Below, piece by piece: positions 25,111-34,337 of a DNA stretch of 64,000 bases (position 1 is its first letter; each line of letters begins with the position of its first letter). The DNA is from Blastococcus tunisiensis (GTDB lineage Bacteria; Actinomycetota; Actinomycetes; Mycobacteriales; Geodermatophilaceae): NCBI RefSeq assembly GCF_900112815.1, contig NZ_FOND01000010.1, forward strand, positions 120,433-184,432, given 5' to 3'. The position numbers and the translations under genes are program-made. Below the pieces are notes generated by a model. It saw only the letters and a program-made list of their open reading frames with translations, searched no databases and was not told the origin of the DNA.

Positions 25111-25934
25111 TTGAACGAGTCGGGATCGGGTCCGGTGCGCTCGCCCCGGTCCAGGCCGGTGATCGCGGCCATGTCCTCGGTGCCCAGCTCGAAGTCGAAG
25201 AGCGCGAAGTTCTGCTCGATCCGCTCACGGGTCACCGACTTCGGGAAGACCACGTCGCCGCGCTGGACGTGCCAGCGCAGCACGACCTGGGCCGGCGTCC
25301 GCCCCAGCCGCTCGGCGATCGCGGTGATCGCCGGGTCACCGAGCACCTTGCCCTGGGCGATGGGCGACCACGCCTCGGTGACGATCTCGTGGTCGGCGTC
25401 GAACGCCCGCACGTCGTCCTGCGCGAGGTAGGGGTGCACCTCGATCTGGTTCACCGCCGGCCGGGTCCCGGACTCGGCGAACAGCCGCCGCAGGTGGTGC
25501 GGGTTGAAGTTCGAGACGCCGATGGCGCGGCAGCGGCCGCTGGCGTAGATCTCCTCCATCGCCTTCCACGTCTCCACGTAGTCGACGTCGATGCCCGGCA
25601 GCGGCCAGTGGATGAGGAACAGGTCGAGCTGCTCGAAGCCCAGCGCCTCGAGCGTGCCGTCGAAGGCGCGCAGCGCGTCGTCCCGGCGGTGGAAGCCGTT
25701 GTTCAGCTTGCTGGTCACGAAGATCTCGCTCCGGTCGATGCCGGACTTCGCGACCGCCTCGCCGACGCCCTTCTCGTTGCCGTACATCTGCGCGGTGTCG
25801 ATGTGCCGGTAACCGACCTCGAGGGCGGTGCCGACGACGTCGGCGGTGTCCTCGGGCGGGACCTGGTAGACGCCGAACCCGAGCTGCGGGATCTCGACGC
25901 CGTTGTTCAGGGCGATCGTGGGGACGTGGGTCAT
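25095..25934 (-). CDS. Aldo/keto reductase
   Basis: NADPH-dependent reductase of small aldehydes or ketones. It is 279 aa, (alpha/beta)8 barrel. The catalytic tetrad is visible: Asp and Tyr in YRHIDTAQMYGNE, Lys in VTSKLNN and His in FLIHWPLP. The cofactor region VFPKSVTRERIEQNF is also standard for the DkgA/AKR5 group (2,5-diketo-gluconate reductase-like). ATG 25934 follows AAGGA by 6 nt. Tail-to-tail with the GntR gene. Confidence 0.92.
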   Translation of the reverse strand: MTHVPTIALNNGVEIPQLGFGVYQVPPEDTADVVGTALEVGYRHIDTAQMYGNEKGVGEAVAKSGIDRSEIFVTSKLNNGFHRRDDALRAFDGTLEALGFEQLDLFLIHWPLPGIDVDYVETWKAMEEIYASGRCRAIGVSNFNPHHLRRLFAESGTRPAVNQIEVHPYLAQDDVRAFDADHEIVTEAWSPIAQGKVLGDPAITAIAERLGRTPAQVVLRWHVQRGDVVFPKSVTRERIEQNFALFDFELGTEDMAAITGLDRGERTGPDPDSFNYIPG

Positions 25935-26019
25935 GGACTGTCCTTTCGGGTCGGGGTGGGGTCGCCGCCGAGCGATCGGTGCCGGCGATCGGTCGTGCGC
26001 GATCGACCCTGCCCGCGAC

Positions 26020-27270
26020 CTACCCCGTCGCGTCGTCCTGAACCAGCGGACGGTGATCGGGGGCCGCATCGGCCGGTGACCGCAGGAACACCGCGCCGGC
26101 CAGCGCGAGGAGCGCCGCCAGCCCGGCCGCCCCTGCCGGGACGGCGAAGGCACGTTCGGCACCCCACGCGTCCACGGCCGCACCGGCGACCGCCGAGCCC
26201 ACGGTGACCCCGAGCGTCAGCCCGGTGATCGTCCAGGCCAGGGACTCGGTCAGCACGCCGGGGGCGACCCGCGACTCGACCAGCGACGTCCCCGACACCA
26301 GCACCGGCGCGATGGTCAGGCCGGCGAGGAACCCGCAGCCGATCAGCACCGGAAGCGACCCCACGCCCCACAGCAGCTGGGCGGCCAGCCCGAAGGCGAC
26401 CGCCGTCCCGACGAACCGGGCGGCGAGCGTGCCCGGCAGCCGGGCGAGCCCGTAGGCGAGCCCGGCCACCAGGCTCCCGGCGGCGAAGACGGCGAGCACC
26501 GCGCCCGCCAGGGCCGGCTTCCCCTGCTCCTCGGCGAAGCCGATGACGACGACGTCGATGCCGCCGAAGACCGTGCCCACGCCCAGGTAGGTGACGACGA
26601 CGACGAGCAGCGTGGGCGTGAGCGCGGCGAGCCGACGCGTCGGCGCGGCCGCGTCGACCGGGTGCAGCGGCGGCTCCGTGGCGGGTTGCGCGGCCAGCCA
26701 GAGCCCGCCCACCACGCCGAAGAAGACGCCGGTGAGGAAGCCGACGGGGGGCGCGATCAGCGTGGCCAGCAGGGTCACCAGCGGGGGCCCGAGGACGAAC
26801 ACGACCTCGTCGGCGACCGCCTCGAAGGCGTAGGCCGTCTGCCGCCCGGCCGGGTCCAGCACGGCCGACCACCGCGCCCGGACCATCGAGCCGACGTTCG
26901 GGCCGCTGGCGCCGGCCAGCGCGGCCAGCAGGAACCAGCTCCAGCGGGGGCCACCGGCCACGACCGACGCGACGAAGGCGATGCCGGAGAGCGCGAACGC
27001 GGTCATGGCCACCCGCAGCACCCGGCCCTGGCCGCGGCGGTCCATCGCCCGCGCCCACTGCGGGCCGGCCAGGCCGTAGCAGAGCGCGAGGGTGCCGGAG
27101 ACGGCGCCGGCGAGGCCGTAGCTGCCGGTCTCGCCCTCCACCAGCAGGACGGCGCCGAGCCCCAGCATGGGAGCCGGCAGCCGCCCCACCCAGCCGGCGA
27201 AGGAGAACGCGGCGGCGCCGGGGACGGCGAACAGGCGGGCGTAGGGACTGAAGACGGTGCGGGGCGACAC
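26020..27270 (-). CDS. MFS transporter
   Basis: 12-TM major facilitator protein of about 416 aa from GTG 27270. Motif A remnant ARAMDRRGQGRVLRVAM sits after helix 2, and the helix 5 region has a conserved GPPLVTLLA stretch. A Pro-rich central loop (ATEPPLHPVDAAAPTRR) separates two six-helix halves. The start follows a weak GAGAA site; longer in-frame starts exist to 27375 but add only a non-conserved Arg-rich tail. Substrate unknown; composition suggests an exporter of the sugar-efflux/arabinose class. Confidence 0.83.
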   Translation of the reverse strand: MSPRTVFSPYARLFAVPGAAAFSFAGWVGRLPAPMLGLGAVLLVEGETGSYGLAGAVSGTLALCYGLAGPQWARAMDRRGQGRVLRVAMTAFALSGIAFVASVVAGGPRWSWFLLAALAGASGPNVGSMVRARWSAVLDPAGRQTAYAFEAVADEVVFVLGPPLVTLLATLIAPPVGFLTGVFFGVVGGLWLAAQPATEPPLHPVDAAAPTRRLAALTPTLLVVVVTYLGVGTVFGGIDVVVIGFAEEQGKPALAGAVLAVFAAGSLVAGLAYGLARLPGTLAARFVGTAVAFGLAAQLLWGVGSLPVLIGCGFLAGLTIAPVLVSGTSLVESRVAPGVLTESLAWTITGLTLGVTVGSAVAGAAVDAWGAERAFAVPAGAAGLAALLALAGAVFLRSPADAAPDHRPLVQDDATG

Positions 27271-27392
27271 GGTGTTCTCGCGCTCTCTGGCCACAGGCGA
27301 GTGCGGGGTGGTCCTCCGCCGGTCTCTCGGGTGGCGGCGCGAGCCTAGCGGCGGATGCCGACTTCCCCACCCCATTACTCGTCCGGCGCTAC

Positions 27393-27398
27393 TACATT
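27393..27398 (+). promoter_or_regulatory. Candidate -10 box of a leaderless moaA transcript
   Basis: TACATT fits the actinobacterial TANNNT box and ends 6 nt before the moaA ATG, which lacks a ribosome site. This spacing is what is expected if transcription starts at the ATG. Confidence 0.5.
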
Positions 27399-27404
27399 CG
27401 GCCC

Positions 27405-28457
27405 ATGACCAGCAGCCCGCTGCCCGATCCCTGGGTGCGCCCTCCCGAGGCGGCCGCCCCCGGCACCGGCGGGCTGGTCGACCGGCACGGCCGGGTCGCC
27501 ACCGACCTCCGGGTGTCCCTGACCGACCGCTGCAACCTGCGGTGCACGTACTGCATGCCGCCCGAGGGGCTGGACTGGCTGCCCAAGGTCGAGGTGCTGA
27601 CCGACGAGGAGATCGTCCGGCTGGTGCGCATCGGCGTGGAGCAGCTCGGCATCGAGGAGGTCCGGTTCACCGGCGGCGAGCCGCTGCTGCGGCCCGGCCT
27701 CGTGGGCATCGTGGCCGGCGCCACCGCCCTGTCGCCGCGGCCCGAGGTCAGCCTCACGACCAACGCGATCGGCCTGGCCCGGGTGGCGCCGGCGCTGGCC
27801 GCGGCCGGGCTGGACCGGATCAACGTCAGCCTCGACACCGTCGACCGCGACCGGTTCAAGCAGCTCACCCACCGCGACCGCTTCGACGACGTGATCGCCG
27901 GCATGGCCGCCGCCCACGCCGCGGGCCTCACGCCGGTCAAGGTCAACGCCGTGCTGCTGCGCGGGATGAACGAGGAGGACGCCGTCCCGCTGCTGGACTT
28001 CTGCCTCGAGCACGGCTACCAGCTGCGCTTCATCGAGCAGATGCCGCTGGACGCCCACCACGCCTGGACCCGCGGCGAGATGGTCACCGCCGAGGACATC
28101 CTCGAGCGGCTGACGGCGGCGCACACCCTCACCCCGGACACCGAGGACCGCGGGTCGGCCCCGGCCGAGCGCTGGCTGGTCGACGGCGGCCCGGCGACGG
28201 TCGGCGTGATCGCCTCGGTGACGCGGTCCTTCTGCGGCTCCTGCGACCGCACCCGGCTGACCGCGGACGGCCAGATCCGCAACTGCCTGTTCGCCCGCGA
28301 GGAGTCCGACCTGCGGACCCCGATGCGCGAGGGCGCGACCGACCAGGAGCTGGCCGACCGCTGGCGGGTCGCCACCCTCGGGAAGCTGCCGGGGCACGGG
28401 ATCGACGACCCCAGCTTCCTGCAGCCCGCCCGCCCGATGTCGGCGATCGGCGGCTGA
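27405..28457 (+). CDS. moaA: GTP 3',8-cyclase MoaA
   Basis: First step of molybdenum cofactor synthesis: radical SAM conversion of GTP to the cyclic precursor that MoaC turns into cPMP. It is 350 aa. The SAM cluster motif is C43-N-L-R-C47-T-Y-C50; the C-terminal second cluster is CGSCDRTRL then NCLF; the protein ends in the Gly-Gly tail needed for activity. VRFTGGEPLLRPGL also matches. It is followed at 1 bp by moaD. moaC and moaB are not in the window. Confidence 0.96.
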   Translation: MTSSPLPDPWVRPPEAAAPGTGGLVDRHGRVATDLRVSLTDRCNLRCTYCMPPEGLDWLPKVEVLTDEEIVRLVRIGVEQLGIEEVRFTGGEPLLRPGLVGIVAGATALSPRPEVSLTTNAIGLARVAPALAAAGLDRINVSLDTVDRDRFKQLTHRDRFDDVIAGMAAAHAAGLTPVKVNAVLLRGMNEEDAVPLLDFCLEHGYQLRFIEQMPLDAHHAWTRGEMVTAEDILERLTAAHTLTPDTEDRGSAPAERWLVDGGPATVGVIASVTRSFCGSCDRTRLTADGQIRNCLFAREESDLRTPMREGATDQELADRWRVATLGKLPGHGIDDPSFLQPARPMSAIGG

Positions 28458-28458
28458 G

Positions 28459-28728
28459 GTGTCCACCCACCCCACCACCCCGGCGACGACGGTGACGGTC
28501 CGGTACTTCGCCGGAGCGCGGGCGGCCTCCGGCGTCGACACCGAGACACGGGAGGCGGCCCGCCTCGACGAGCTGGTCGACCAGCTCGTCGACGCCCACG
28601 GCGAGCGGCTGGAGCGGGTCCTGACGGCCTGCTCCTTCCTGGTGGACGGAACCACCACGCGCGACCGGTCGTTGGCTCTGTCACCCGGAGCGGTGGTCGA
28701 CGTGCTGCCGCCCTTCGCCGGAGGCTGA
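28459..28728 (+). CDS. moaD: Molybdopterin synthase small subunit MoaD (ubiquitin-like)
   Basis: Sulfur-carrier of molybdopterin synthase. It is 89 aa, beta-grasp fold with TVRYFAGARAASG at the start of the fold and the ending LPPFAGG, the C-terminal Gly-Gly that carries the thiocarboxylate. GTG start one base after the moaA stop. Its partner MoaE is encoded 1.8 kb away on the other strand (30495-30905). Confidence 0.93.
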   Translation: MSTHPTTPATTVTVRYFAGARAASGVDTETREAARLDELVDQLVDAHGERLERVLTACSFLVDGTTTRDRSLALSPGAVVDVLPPFAGG

Positions 28729-28837
28729 CAGGTCCGGGAGCATCGCAGCGAGGAACGAGTGAGGAGCGGACCGGACCGCGGAAGCCGACCAGAGCTCCGG
28801 CGGGTGACCGCCCGCCTGCCTGCGGAAGGATGAGGCC

Positions 28838-29035
28838 ATGAGCATCTTCGACAAGGTCAGGGCCAAGGCAGAGGAACTGCTGGGGCGGGCCGAGCAGGTC
28901 TACGGGGAGTCGCACGGCGATGCCGCGGCCACCACCGCCGGCGAGTCGCACGTCATCGAGGCCGAGGCCGAGGAGGAGGAGCTCGAGCGCGAGGACCGGC
29001 GCCGGGACGACGACGGTCTCGCGGGAGCCCGCTGA
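28838..29035 (+). CDS. Small acidic protein, hypothetical
   Basis: 65 aa: an amphipathic helical N-terminus (MSIFDKVRAKAEELLGRAEQ) and a highly acidic Glu-run (EAEAEEEELEREDRRR). Not recognised; the first part is vaguely like CsbD stress proteins. ATG with AAGGATGAGG 4 nt upstream supports translation. Confidence 0.7.
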   Translation: MSIFDKVRAKAEELLGRAEQVYGESHGDAAATTAGESHVIEAEAEEEELEREDRRRDDDGLAGAR

Positions 29036-29096
29036 GCTCCCGCGCCGGGGGTCGGCCCGGGGTTGGCCCGCCGCGGCCCGGGGAATAACGACCGGC

Positions 29097-29594
29097 ATGG
29101 TTCCGGTCGGATTCGCCGACGTCGCCCCGTGGCCGGACTGGTGTGCGGCCGCCGAGGGAGCGCTCGCCTTCCTGGCCGAGCACGTGGGCTGGGACATCTG
29201 GATGGTGACCCAGGTGGTCGACGACCGCCAGGTCGTGCTGCTCGCGCACCCCTACGAAGCGGTCCGTCCGGGCATCGAGCTGCCGTGGGAGAAGAGCTTC
29301 TGCCGCCAGATGATCGAGGGCAACGCCCCGCGGCTGGCCACGGTCACCGCCGCCGTCCCGGCGTACGCTTCCCGGTCGACCGGGGCGCTGAGCACCGTCT
29401 CCGCGTACGTGGGCGTCCCCCTGGTCCGCGCGGACGGCACGCTGTTCGGCACCCTGTGCGGCGTGGCCTCCCGCGCCAAGCCCCGCAGCGCCGCCCGCGA
29501 GATGTCCGTCGTGGAGGCCGCGGCCCGGATGCTCAGCACGCTGATGGCCGCCGGGTGGGACCCGCCGCCGCTGCCCGACGACCCGAACGGCTGA
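29097..29594 (+). CDS. GAF-domain protein
   Basis: Single-GAF cytosolic sensor of 165 aa: WDIWMVTQVVDDRQVVLL, WEKSFCRQMIEGNAP, STVSAYVGVPLVRADGTLFG (about residues 30-145). The pattern resembles the N-terminal GAF of actinobacterial phosphodiesterase and SpoIIE proteins. No output domain, so it may bind a ligand and act through a partner. The start has no ribosome site. Confidence 0.82.
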   Translation: MVPVGFADVAPWPDWCAAAEGALAFLAEHVGWDIWMVTQVVDDRQVVLLAHPYEAVRPGIELPWEKSFCRQMIEGNAPRLATVTAAVPAYASRSTGALSTVSAYVGVPLVRADGTLFGTLCGVASRAKPRSAAREMSVVEAAARMLSTLMAAGWDPPPLPDDPNG

Positions 29595-29644
29595 GCCCCG
29601 CGTCGCGCCTGGCGCACGCCGTCCCGGTGCGGTCTGATCGACGG

Positions 29645-30490
29645 GTGCGAGCCGAGCAGCTGACCGACGCGGTCGCGGTCCACGGTGAGGGCCCGGTCTG
29701 GTGGCCGGACGGCAGCGGGCTGCGCTGGGTGGACATGCTCGCCGGTGACGTCCTCTCCCTCGGCGGGGACGGGGCGGTGCACCGCAGGCACGTCGGGGAC
29801 GTCGCGGCGGTCCTCCGACCCCGCCGAGGGGGTGGTGCGGTGCTCGCGGTGGAGCGGGGCTTCGCCCTCGAGGACGCGGACGGAACGGTCCGGCCCCTCG
29901 ACCCGGTGTGGCGCGACCCCGGCGTCCGGATGAACGACGGGGCGTGCGACCCCGACGGCCGGTTCTGGGCCGGGTCGATGGCCTACGACCAGGCGCCGGG
30001 CGCCGCCGCCATGTACCGGCTGGACCCCGACGGCAGCGTGCGGCAGGTCTTCGGCGACCTCACCGTCTCCAACGGGCTGGACTGGAGCCCGGACGGCACG
30101 CTGGCCTACTACGCCGACACCTCGACGCACCGCGTCGACGTCTTCGACTACGACCGGGACGGCGGGCTGACCGGACGGCGCCCGTTCGTGACCCTCGACG
30201 ACGACGCCAACCCCGACGGGCTGACGGTGGACAGCGAGGGCGGGGTCTGGGTGGCCCTCTACGGCGCGGGTTCGGTGCACCGGTACGACGCGACGGGCCG
30301 GCTGGACGCCGTGGTGGAGGTGCCCACGGCGCAGGTGACCGCCTGCACGCTGGGCGGGCCGGAGCTCGACCAGCTGTTCATCACCACGTCCCGCGAGGGC
30401 ATGGACGACGGCGAGGACCCGCTGGCCGGTGCGCTGTTCGGCGTCGGGGTCGGCGTGCGGGGGCAGCCGGTCCGGGCGTTCGGCGGCTGA
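29645..30490 (+). CDS. SMP-30/gluconolactonase-family protein
   Basis: Six-bladed beta-propeller lactonase family, 281 aa. Metal ligand positions are seen: Glu in VHGEGPVWW, Asn in TVSNGLDWS and Asp in ANPDGLTVD; RFWAGSM, GALFG and the YADTSTHRVDVFDYD repeat strands are also standard. Probably a cytosolic lactonase acting on a sugar lactone (Ca2+ or Zn2+). GTG 29645 lacks a strong ribosome site but the fold begins at once. Confidence 0.88.
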   Translation: MRAEQLTDAVAVHGEGPVWWPDGSGLRWVDMLAGDVLSLGGDGAVHRRHVGDVAAVLRPRRGGGAVLAVERGFALEDADGTVRPLDPVWRDPGVRMNDGACDPDGRFWAGSMAYDQAPGAAAMYRLDPDGSVRQVFGDLTVSNGLDWSPDGTLAYYADTSTHRVDVFDYDRDGGLTGRRPFVTLDDDANPDGLTVDSEGGVWVALYGAGSVHRYDATGRLDAVVEVPTAQVTACTLGGPELDQLFITTSREGMDDGEDPLAGALFGVGVGVRGQPVRAFGG

Positions 30491-30494
30491 TCCC

Positions 30495-30905
30495 CTACGG
30501 GCAGGCCACCCACTCCTCCTCGCCGTCGGTGAAGACCTGCCGCTTCCAGATCGGCAGCCGCTTCTTCACCTCGTCGACGAGCTCGGCGCAGGCGGCGAAC
30601 GCCTGACCGCGGTGGGCGGCGCTGACGGCGCAGGCCAGCGCGATGTCGCCGATGCCGAGCAGCCCGATCCGGTGCGAGACGGCGACGGCCTGCACGTCGG
30701 GCCGGGCCGCGAACTCCTCGGCCAGCTCGGTGATCACGTCGGCCGCCGTCGGGTGGCCCACGTACTCCAGCTCGGTCACCGAGCGGCCACCGTCGTGGTC
30801 GCGGACGACGCCGGCGAAGGAGACGACCGCGCCGGCCGCCTTGTCGGCGACGGCGTCCTCGTGCTCGGCGACGGACAGCGGGGCGTCGACGACCTGGGCG
30901 ATCAC
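30495..30905 (-). CDS. moaE: Molybdopterin synthase large subunit MoaE
   Basis: Catalytic subunit that builds the dithiolene from cPMP with sulfur from MoaD. It is 136 aa: KAAGAVVSFAGVVRDHDGG near residue 25, ELEYVGHPTAADVI, VSHRIGLLGIGD and the active-site LVDEVKKRLPIWKRQVF near residue 120. GTG 30905 overlaps the upstream transferase stop by 4 bp (GTGA). It is convergent with the SMP-30 gene. Confidence 0.94.
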   Translation of the reverse strand: MIAQVVDAPLSVAEHEDAVADKAAGAVVSFAGVVRDHDGGRSVTELEYVGHPTAADVITELAEEFAARPDVQAVAVSHRIGLLGIGDIALACAVSAAHRGQAFAACAELVDEVKKRLPIWKRQVFTDGEEEWVACP

Positions 30906-31489
30906 GGCGCCGAAGGTACTCCGGACGGCGGGACGTCGAGGTCGGTCGGGTCGGCCAGGCCGGTGCAGTCGACCTCGGTGACCTCGTGCGCGGCCAGGTA
31001 GCGGCGGGCGCCCTCGTCGCCGGTCGCCGTCTCGACCACCCCGGCCCAGTGGTCGCGGCCGATCAGCACCGGGTGCGCGCGGACCCCGTCGTAGGTGGCG
31101 ACGGCGAGGGCGTCGGGAGCCGCGTGCCCGGCCAGGCGGGCGAGCGCGTCGGTCGTGATGCCGGGCATGTCGACCAGCAGGAGCAGGGCGGCGTCGACCC
31201 TCCCCGGCCAGCCGCGCAGCCCGTCGAGGCCGGTGCGCAGCGAGGACGCCATGCCGGTCTCCCAGTCCTTGTTCGCCAGCACCGTGGCGCCGTCGAGATC
31301 GGCCTGGCGCCAGACGTCGACCGCCCGGGCGCCGAGCACCACCAGCACCGGGTCGCAGACCGTGCCGGCCGTCCGCACCGCGCGCTCGACCAGCAGGCTG
31401 CCCTCGTACTCGACCAGGGCCTTGGGCATCCCGTACCGCCGGCCTCCCCCGGCGGCGAGGACGACGGCGGCGAGGACCGGTGCACTCAT
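30902..31489 (-). CDS. Molybdenum cofactor nucleotidyltransferase (MobA/MocA-like)
   Basis: NTP-transferase fold of 195 aa that attaches GMP or CMP to molybdenum cofactor. The nucleotide-binding start is VVLAAGGGRRYGMPKALVE; the metal motif is LLLVDMPGI; NKDWETGMASSLRTGL is typical of the MocA/MobA-like branch. MocA (CTP) serves xanthine- and CO-dehydrogenase-type enzymes, matching the XdhC gene here. It lies upstream of and coupled to moaE. Confidence 0.88.
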   Translation of the reverse strand: MSAPVLAAVVLAAGGGRRYGMPKALVEYEGSLLVERAVRTAGTVCDPVLVVLGARAVDVWRQADLDGATVLANKDWETGMASSLRTGLDGLRGWPGRVDAALLLLVDMPGITTDALARLAGHAAPDALAVATYDGVRAHPVLIGRDHWAGVVETATGDEGARRYLAAHEVTEVDCTGLADPTDLDVPPSGVPSAP

Positions 31490-31514
31490 CCCCCCACCCT
31501 CTCAGGGCCCCCGC

Positions 31515-31612
31515 GATGATCAGGTTCCCTGGTCGTAGGGCGTCCTCCCTCACGTCCTGCGGGAAGGGAGGACGCTCCATGATCAGGGAGGCTGATCATG
31601 GCGGGGCAGGCC
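31515..31612. repeat. Modular palindromic repeat, copy 2
   Basis: Contains ATGATCAGGTTCCCTGGTC, the GCGTCCTCCC/GGGAGGACGC module and a second TGATCA module ending CTGATCATGGC. Related to copies near 19597 and 60291. It lies between two reverse-strand genes, modC and the nucleotidyltransferase. Confidence 0.78.
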
Positions 31613-31627
31613 GGCCGGAGCGGGGCG

Positions 31628-32680
31628 TCAGCGGGCGTAGACGGCGACCTCGGAGGCCTTCACGGTCGCCCACACCTCGGCACCCGGCACCAGGCCCAGC
31701 TCGGTGAAGGCGGTCCCGGTGACGTCGGCGACCAGCGGCACCTCGCCGTCGAGCTCGCACCGGACCGTCGCCCCGTGCGGGGTGGCGCCCACCAGCCGGG
31801 CCGGCCACACGTTGCGCGGGCTGCCCTCCGGACGGGCCAGGTACAGCGCCACCGACTCCGGCCGGACGGCGGCGAACACCGGCCCCGTCGCCTCCTCCGC
31901 CACGGCGACCGCTCCCCCGGCGTCCAGCCGCACCGTCGTCCCCTCCGCCGTGCCCGCGAGCAGCGAGAGACCGACCAGCCGGGCCACGTAGTCCGTCCGC
32001 GGCCGCCGGCTCACCTCGTCGGGCGGGCCGGTCTGGACGACGCGCCCCTCCTCGACGACGACGACGCGGTCGGCCAGTGCCATCGCGTCGACCGGGTCGT
32101 GGGTGACCAGCACCGTGCTGCCGCCGAAGCCCGCCAGGTGCCGCCGGAGCTCGGCCCGCACGACCAGCCGGGTGCGGGCGTCCAGGGCCGACAGCGGCTC
32201 GTCCAGGAGCAGCACCGCGGGGTCGCCCACCAGCGCCCGGGCCAGCGCCACCCGCTGCGCCTGCCCCCCGGACAGCTGCCCCGGCCGCCGGTCGCCGAGG
32301 CCGGCCAGGCCCACCCGCTCCAGCCACGTCGTCGCCGCCGCCCGGCGCTCGGCCTTCCCGACGCCGCGGGCGCGCAGCCCGAACGCCACGTTCTCCGCCA
32401 CGCTCAGGTGCGGGAACAGCAGGGCGTCCTGGAAGACGACGCCCAGCGGCCGCCGGTGCGCGGGCAGGTGCGTCCCGGTGCGGACGTCGTCCCAGACGGA
32501 ACCGTCGACGGCGACGCGCCCGTCGTCGGGCGCCAGCAGCCCGGCCAGCACCCGCAGGAGCGTGGACTTGCCGGCCCCGTTGGGCCCCAGGACGGCGAGC
32601 ACCTCGCCGTCGGCGACCTCGACCGGCACGTCGAGCGCGAGGGAGCCGCGGCGGACGCCGACGCGTGCGGAGAGGCTCAC
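31628..32680 (-). CDS. modC: Molybdate ABC transporter ATP-binding protein ModC
   Basis: ATPase of the molybdate importer. It is 350 aa: Walker A GPNGAGKST near residue 33, signature LSGGQAQRVALARAL, Walker B LLLDEPLSALD and a C-terminal TOBE domain (WPARLVGATPHGATVRCELD and VWATVKASEVAVYAR). GTG 32680 overlaps the modB stop (GTGA). Probably cotranscribed with the HTH-TOBE protein, modA and modB. Confidence 0.93.
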   Translation of the reverse strand: MSLSARVGVRRGSLALDVPVEVADGEVLAVLGPNGAGKSTLLRVLAGLLAPDDGRVAVDGSVWDDVRTGTHLPAHRRPLGVVFQDALLFPHLSVAENVAFGLRARGVGKAERRAAATTWLERVGLAGLGDRRPGQLSGGQAQRVALARALVGDPAVLLLDEPLSALDARTRLVVRAELRRHLAGFGGSTVLVTHDPVDAMALADRVVVVEEGRVVQTGPPDEVSRRPRTDYVARLVGLSLLAGTAEGTTVRLDAGGAVAVAEEATGPVFAAVRPESVALYLARPEGSPRNVWPARLVGATPHGATVRCELDGEVPLVADVTGTAFTELGLVPGAEVWATVKASEVAVYAR

Positions 32681-33480
32681 CCGGCGGCCCGGCCCAGCCA
32701 GCGGTCGCGCAGCAGCAGCAGGGTGCCGAGCGAGACGGCCAGCAGCACCAGGGAGAGCACGATCGCCGCCTCCGGCTCCCGCTGCAGCGCCAGGTAGACG
32801 GCGAGCGGCATCGTCTGCGTCGTCCCCGGGAAGTTGCCGGCGAAGGTGATCGTGGCGCCGAACTCGCCCAGCGCCCTCGCCCAGCACAGCACCGCGCCGG
32901 CGGCCACCCCCGGCGCCACCAGGGGCAGGGTCACGCGCCGGAACGTCGTCCACCGGTCGGCGCCGAGGGTGGCCGCGACGTCCTCGAAGCGCGCGTCCGC
33001 GGCCCGCAGCGCCCCCTCGACGCTGACCACCAGGAACGGCATGGCCACGAACGTCTGGGAGAGGACGACGGCGGTGGTGGTGAACGGGATGGTGATGCCG
33101 AAGGCGTCGTCGAGCCAGCTGCCGACGATCCCCTGCCGGCCGAACACGAGGAACAGCGCGACGCCGCCGACGACCGGGGGGAGCACGAGCGGGACCGTGA
33201 CCAGCGCCCGGAGCACGCTGCGGCCGCGGATGCGGGACCGTGCCAGCACCCAGGCCAGCGGCACGCCCAGCACCAGCGACAGCAGCGTCGCGACGGTGGC
33301 CGAGACCAGCGACAGCCGCAGCGCCTCACCGACCCCAGGAGCCGAGAGCTGCTCCCCCAGGGACGACCACGGCGCGCGCACGAGCAGCCCCACCAGCGGC
33401 AGGACGAGGAACGCGACGCCCACCGTCGCGGGCACGAGCAGGGGAACCGGGATCCGCGGGTCCCTGGCGGTCCGTCTCAC
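32677..33480 (-). CDS. modB: Molybdate ABC transporter permease ModB
   Basis: Membrane permease of 267 aa with six predicted helices. The EAA loop motif EDVAATLGADRWTTFRRVTL (about residues 175-194) contacts the ATPase. The N-terminal helix PLLVPATVGVAFLVLPLVGLL is standard. GTG 33480 overlaps the modA stop by 4 bp. Confidence 0.93.
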   Translation of the reverse strand: MRRTARDPRIPVPLLVPATVGVAFLVLPLVGLLVRAPWSSLGEQLSAPGVGEALRLSLVSATVATLLSLVLGVPLAWVLARSRIRGRSVLRALVTVPLVLPPVVGGVALFLVFGRQGIVGSWLDDAFGITIPFTTTAVVLSQTFVAMPFLVVSVEGALRAADARFEDVAATLGADRWTTFRRVTLPLVAPGVAAGAVLCWARALGEFGATITFAGNFPGTTQTMPLAVYLALQREPEAAIVLSLVLLAVSLGTLLLLRDRWLGRAAG

Positions 33481-34337
33481 GGCGGTGGCTGGAATCCTGC
33501 GGCCGCCAGCGCCTGCTGCCCGGCCTCGGAGAGGACCAGGTCGACGAACGCCCGCGCGGCCGCCGGGTTCGGCGCGTCCTCGAGGACACCGATCGGGTAG
33601 GAGTTGACCGCCCGCGAGCTCTCCTCGAAGGCGTAGGCGAGGATCTCGTCCCCGGCGGCGTGCACGTCGGAGACGTAGACCAGTCCGGCGTCCACCTCCC
33701 CGAGCTGCACCTTCGTCAGCACGGAGCGGACGTCGTCGTCGTAGGTGTCCGGCGCGTCGCGCAGACCGGCGGCGGCGAGCACCTCGGCCGCGGCGGCGCC
33801 GCACGGCACCTCGGGGGCGCAGACCGCCACGGTCATCTCCGCCGTGATCAGGTCGGCCAGGGACGGGATGCCCGCGCGTCCTTCCGGCGGCATGATGCCC
33901 TCCGGATTGTCGAGGGGAACGGCCAGCATCAGCGGATTGCGGGCGAAGACGTCGCTGTCGGTGACCAGGCCGTCGTCCTCGAGCCGGGCCATCTGGGCCT
34001 CGTCGGCGGACGCGAAGACGTCGGCGGGGGCGCCCTGGGCCAGCTGGGCGGCCAGCGCGGAGCTGCCGGCGTAGTTGATGCGAACCTCCAGCTGCGGGTT
34101 CGCGACCTCCAGCCGGGTCTCCAGCTCGGTGAAGACGTCGGTCAGCGACGCCGCGGCGAAGACCGTCAGGGTGCCGGTCAGCCCGGGGTCGCCCGCCCAC
34201 TCGCCCGGCTCCTCCTCGGCGACGCCCGGCGGTGCATCCCTCCCCTCGCCGGTGCAGCCGACCAGGCCGGCGAGGGCGACCAGGCCGGCGAGGGTGAGCA
34301 GGCGGACCGCCCGCGGTCCGCCGGGCCGGGGGCTCAC
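33477..34337 (-). CDS. modA: Molybdate-binding lipoprotein ModA
   Basis: Extracytoplasmic molybdate receptor of 286 aa with lipobox LVGC (Cys28). The ModA signature is present: LTVFAAASLTDVFTEL, INYAGSSALAAQL, GAPADVFASADE, plus the C-terminal YPIGVLEDAPNPAAARAFVD. GTG 34337 overlaps the regulator stop by 4 bp, making a tight operon. Confidence 0.94.
   Translation of the reverse strand: MSPRPGGPRAVRLLTLAGLVALAGLVGCTGEGRDAPPGVAEEEPGEWAGDPGLTGTLTVFAAASLTDVFTELETRLEVANPQLEVRINYAGSSALAAQLAQGAPADVFASADEAQMARLEDDGLVTDSDVFARNPLMLAVPLDNPEGIMPPEGRAGIPSLADLITAEMTVAVCAPEVPCGAAAAEVLAAAGLRDAPDTYDDDVRSVLTKVQLGEVDAGLVYVSDVHAAGDEILAYAFEESSRAVNSYPIGVLEDAPNPAAARAFVDLVLSEAGQQALAAAGFQPPP

Noticed and set aside
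23184..26207. Long forward frame over padR and the membrane protein genes
   Set aside because: Shadow of the reverse-strand and other-frame genes; no conserved motif.
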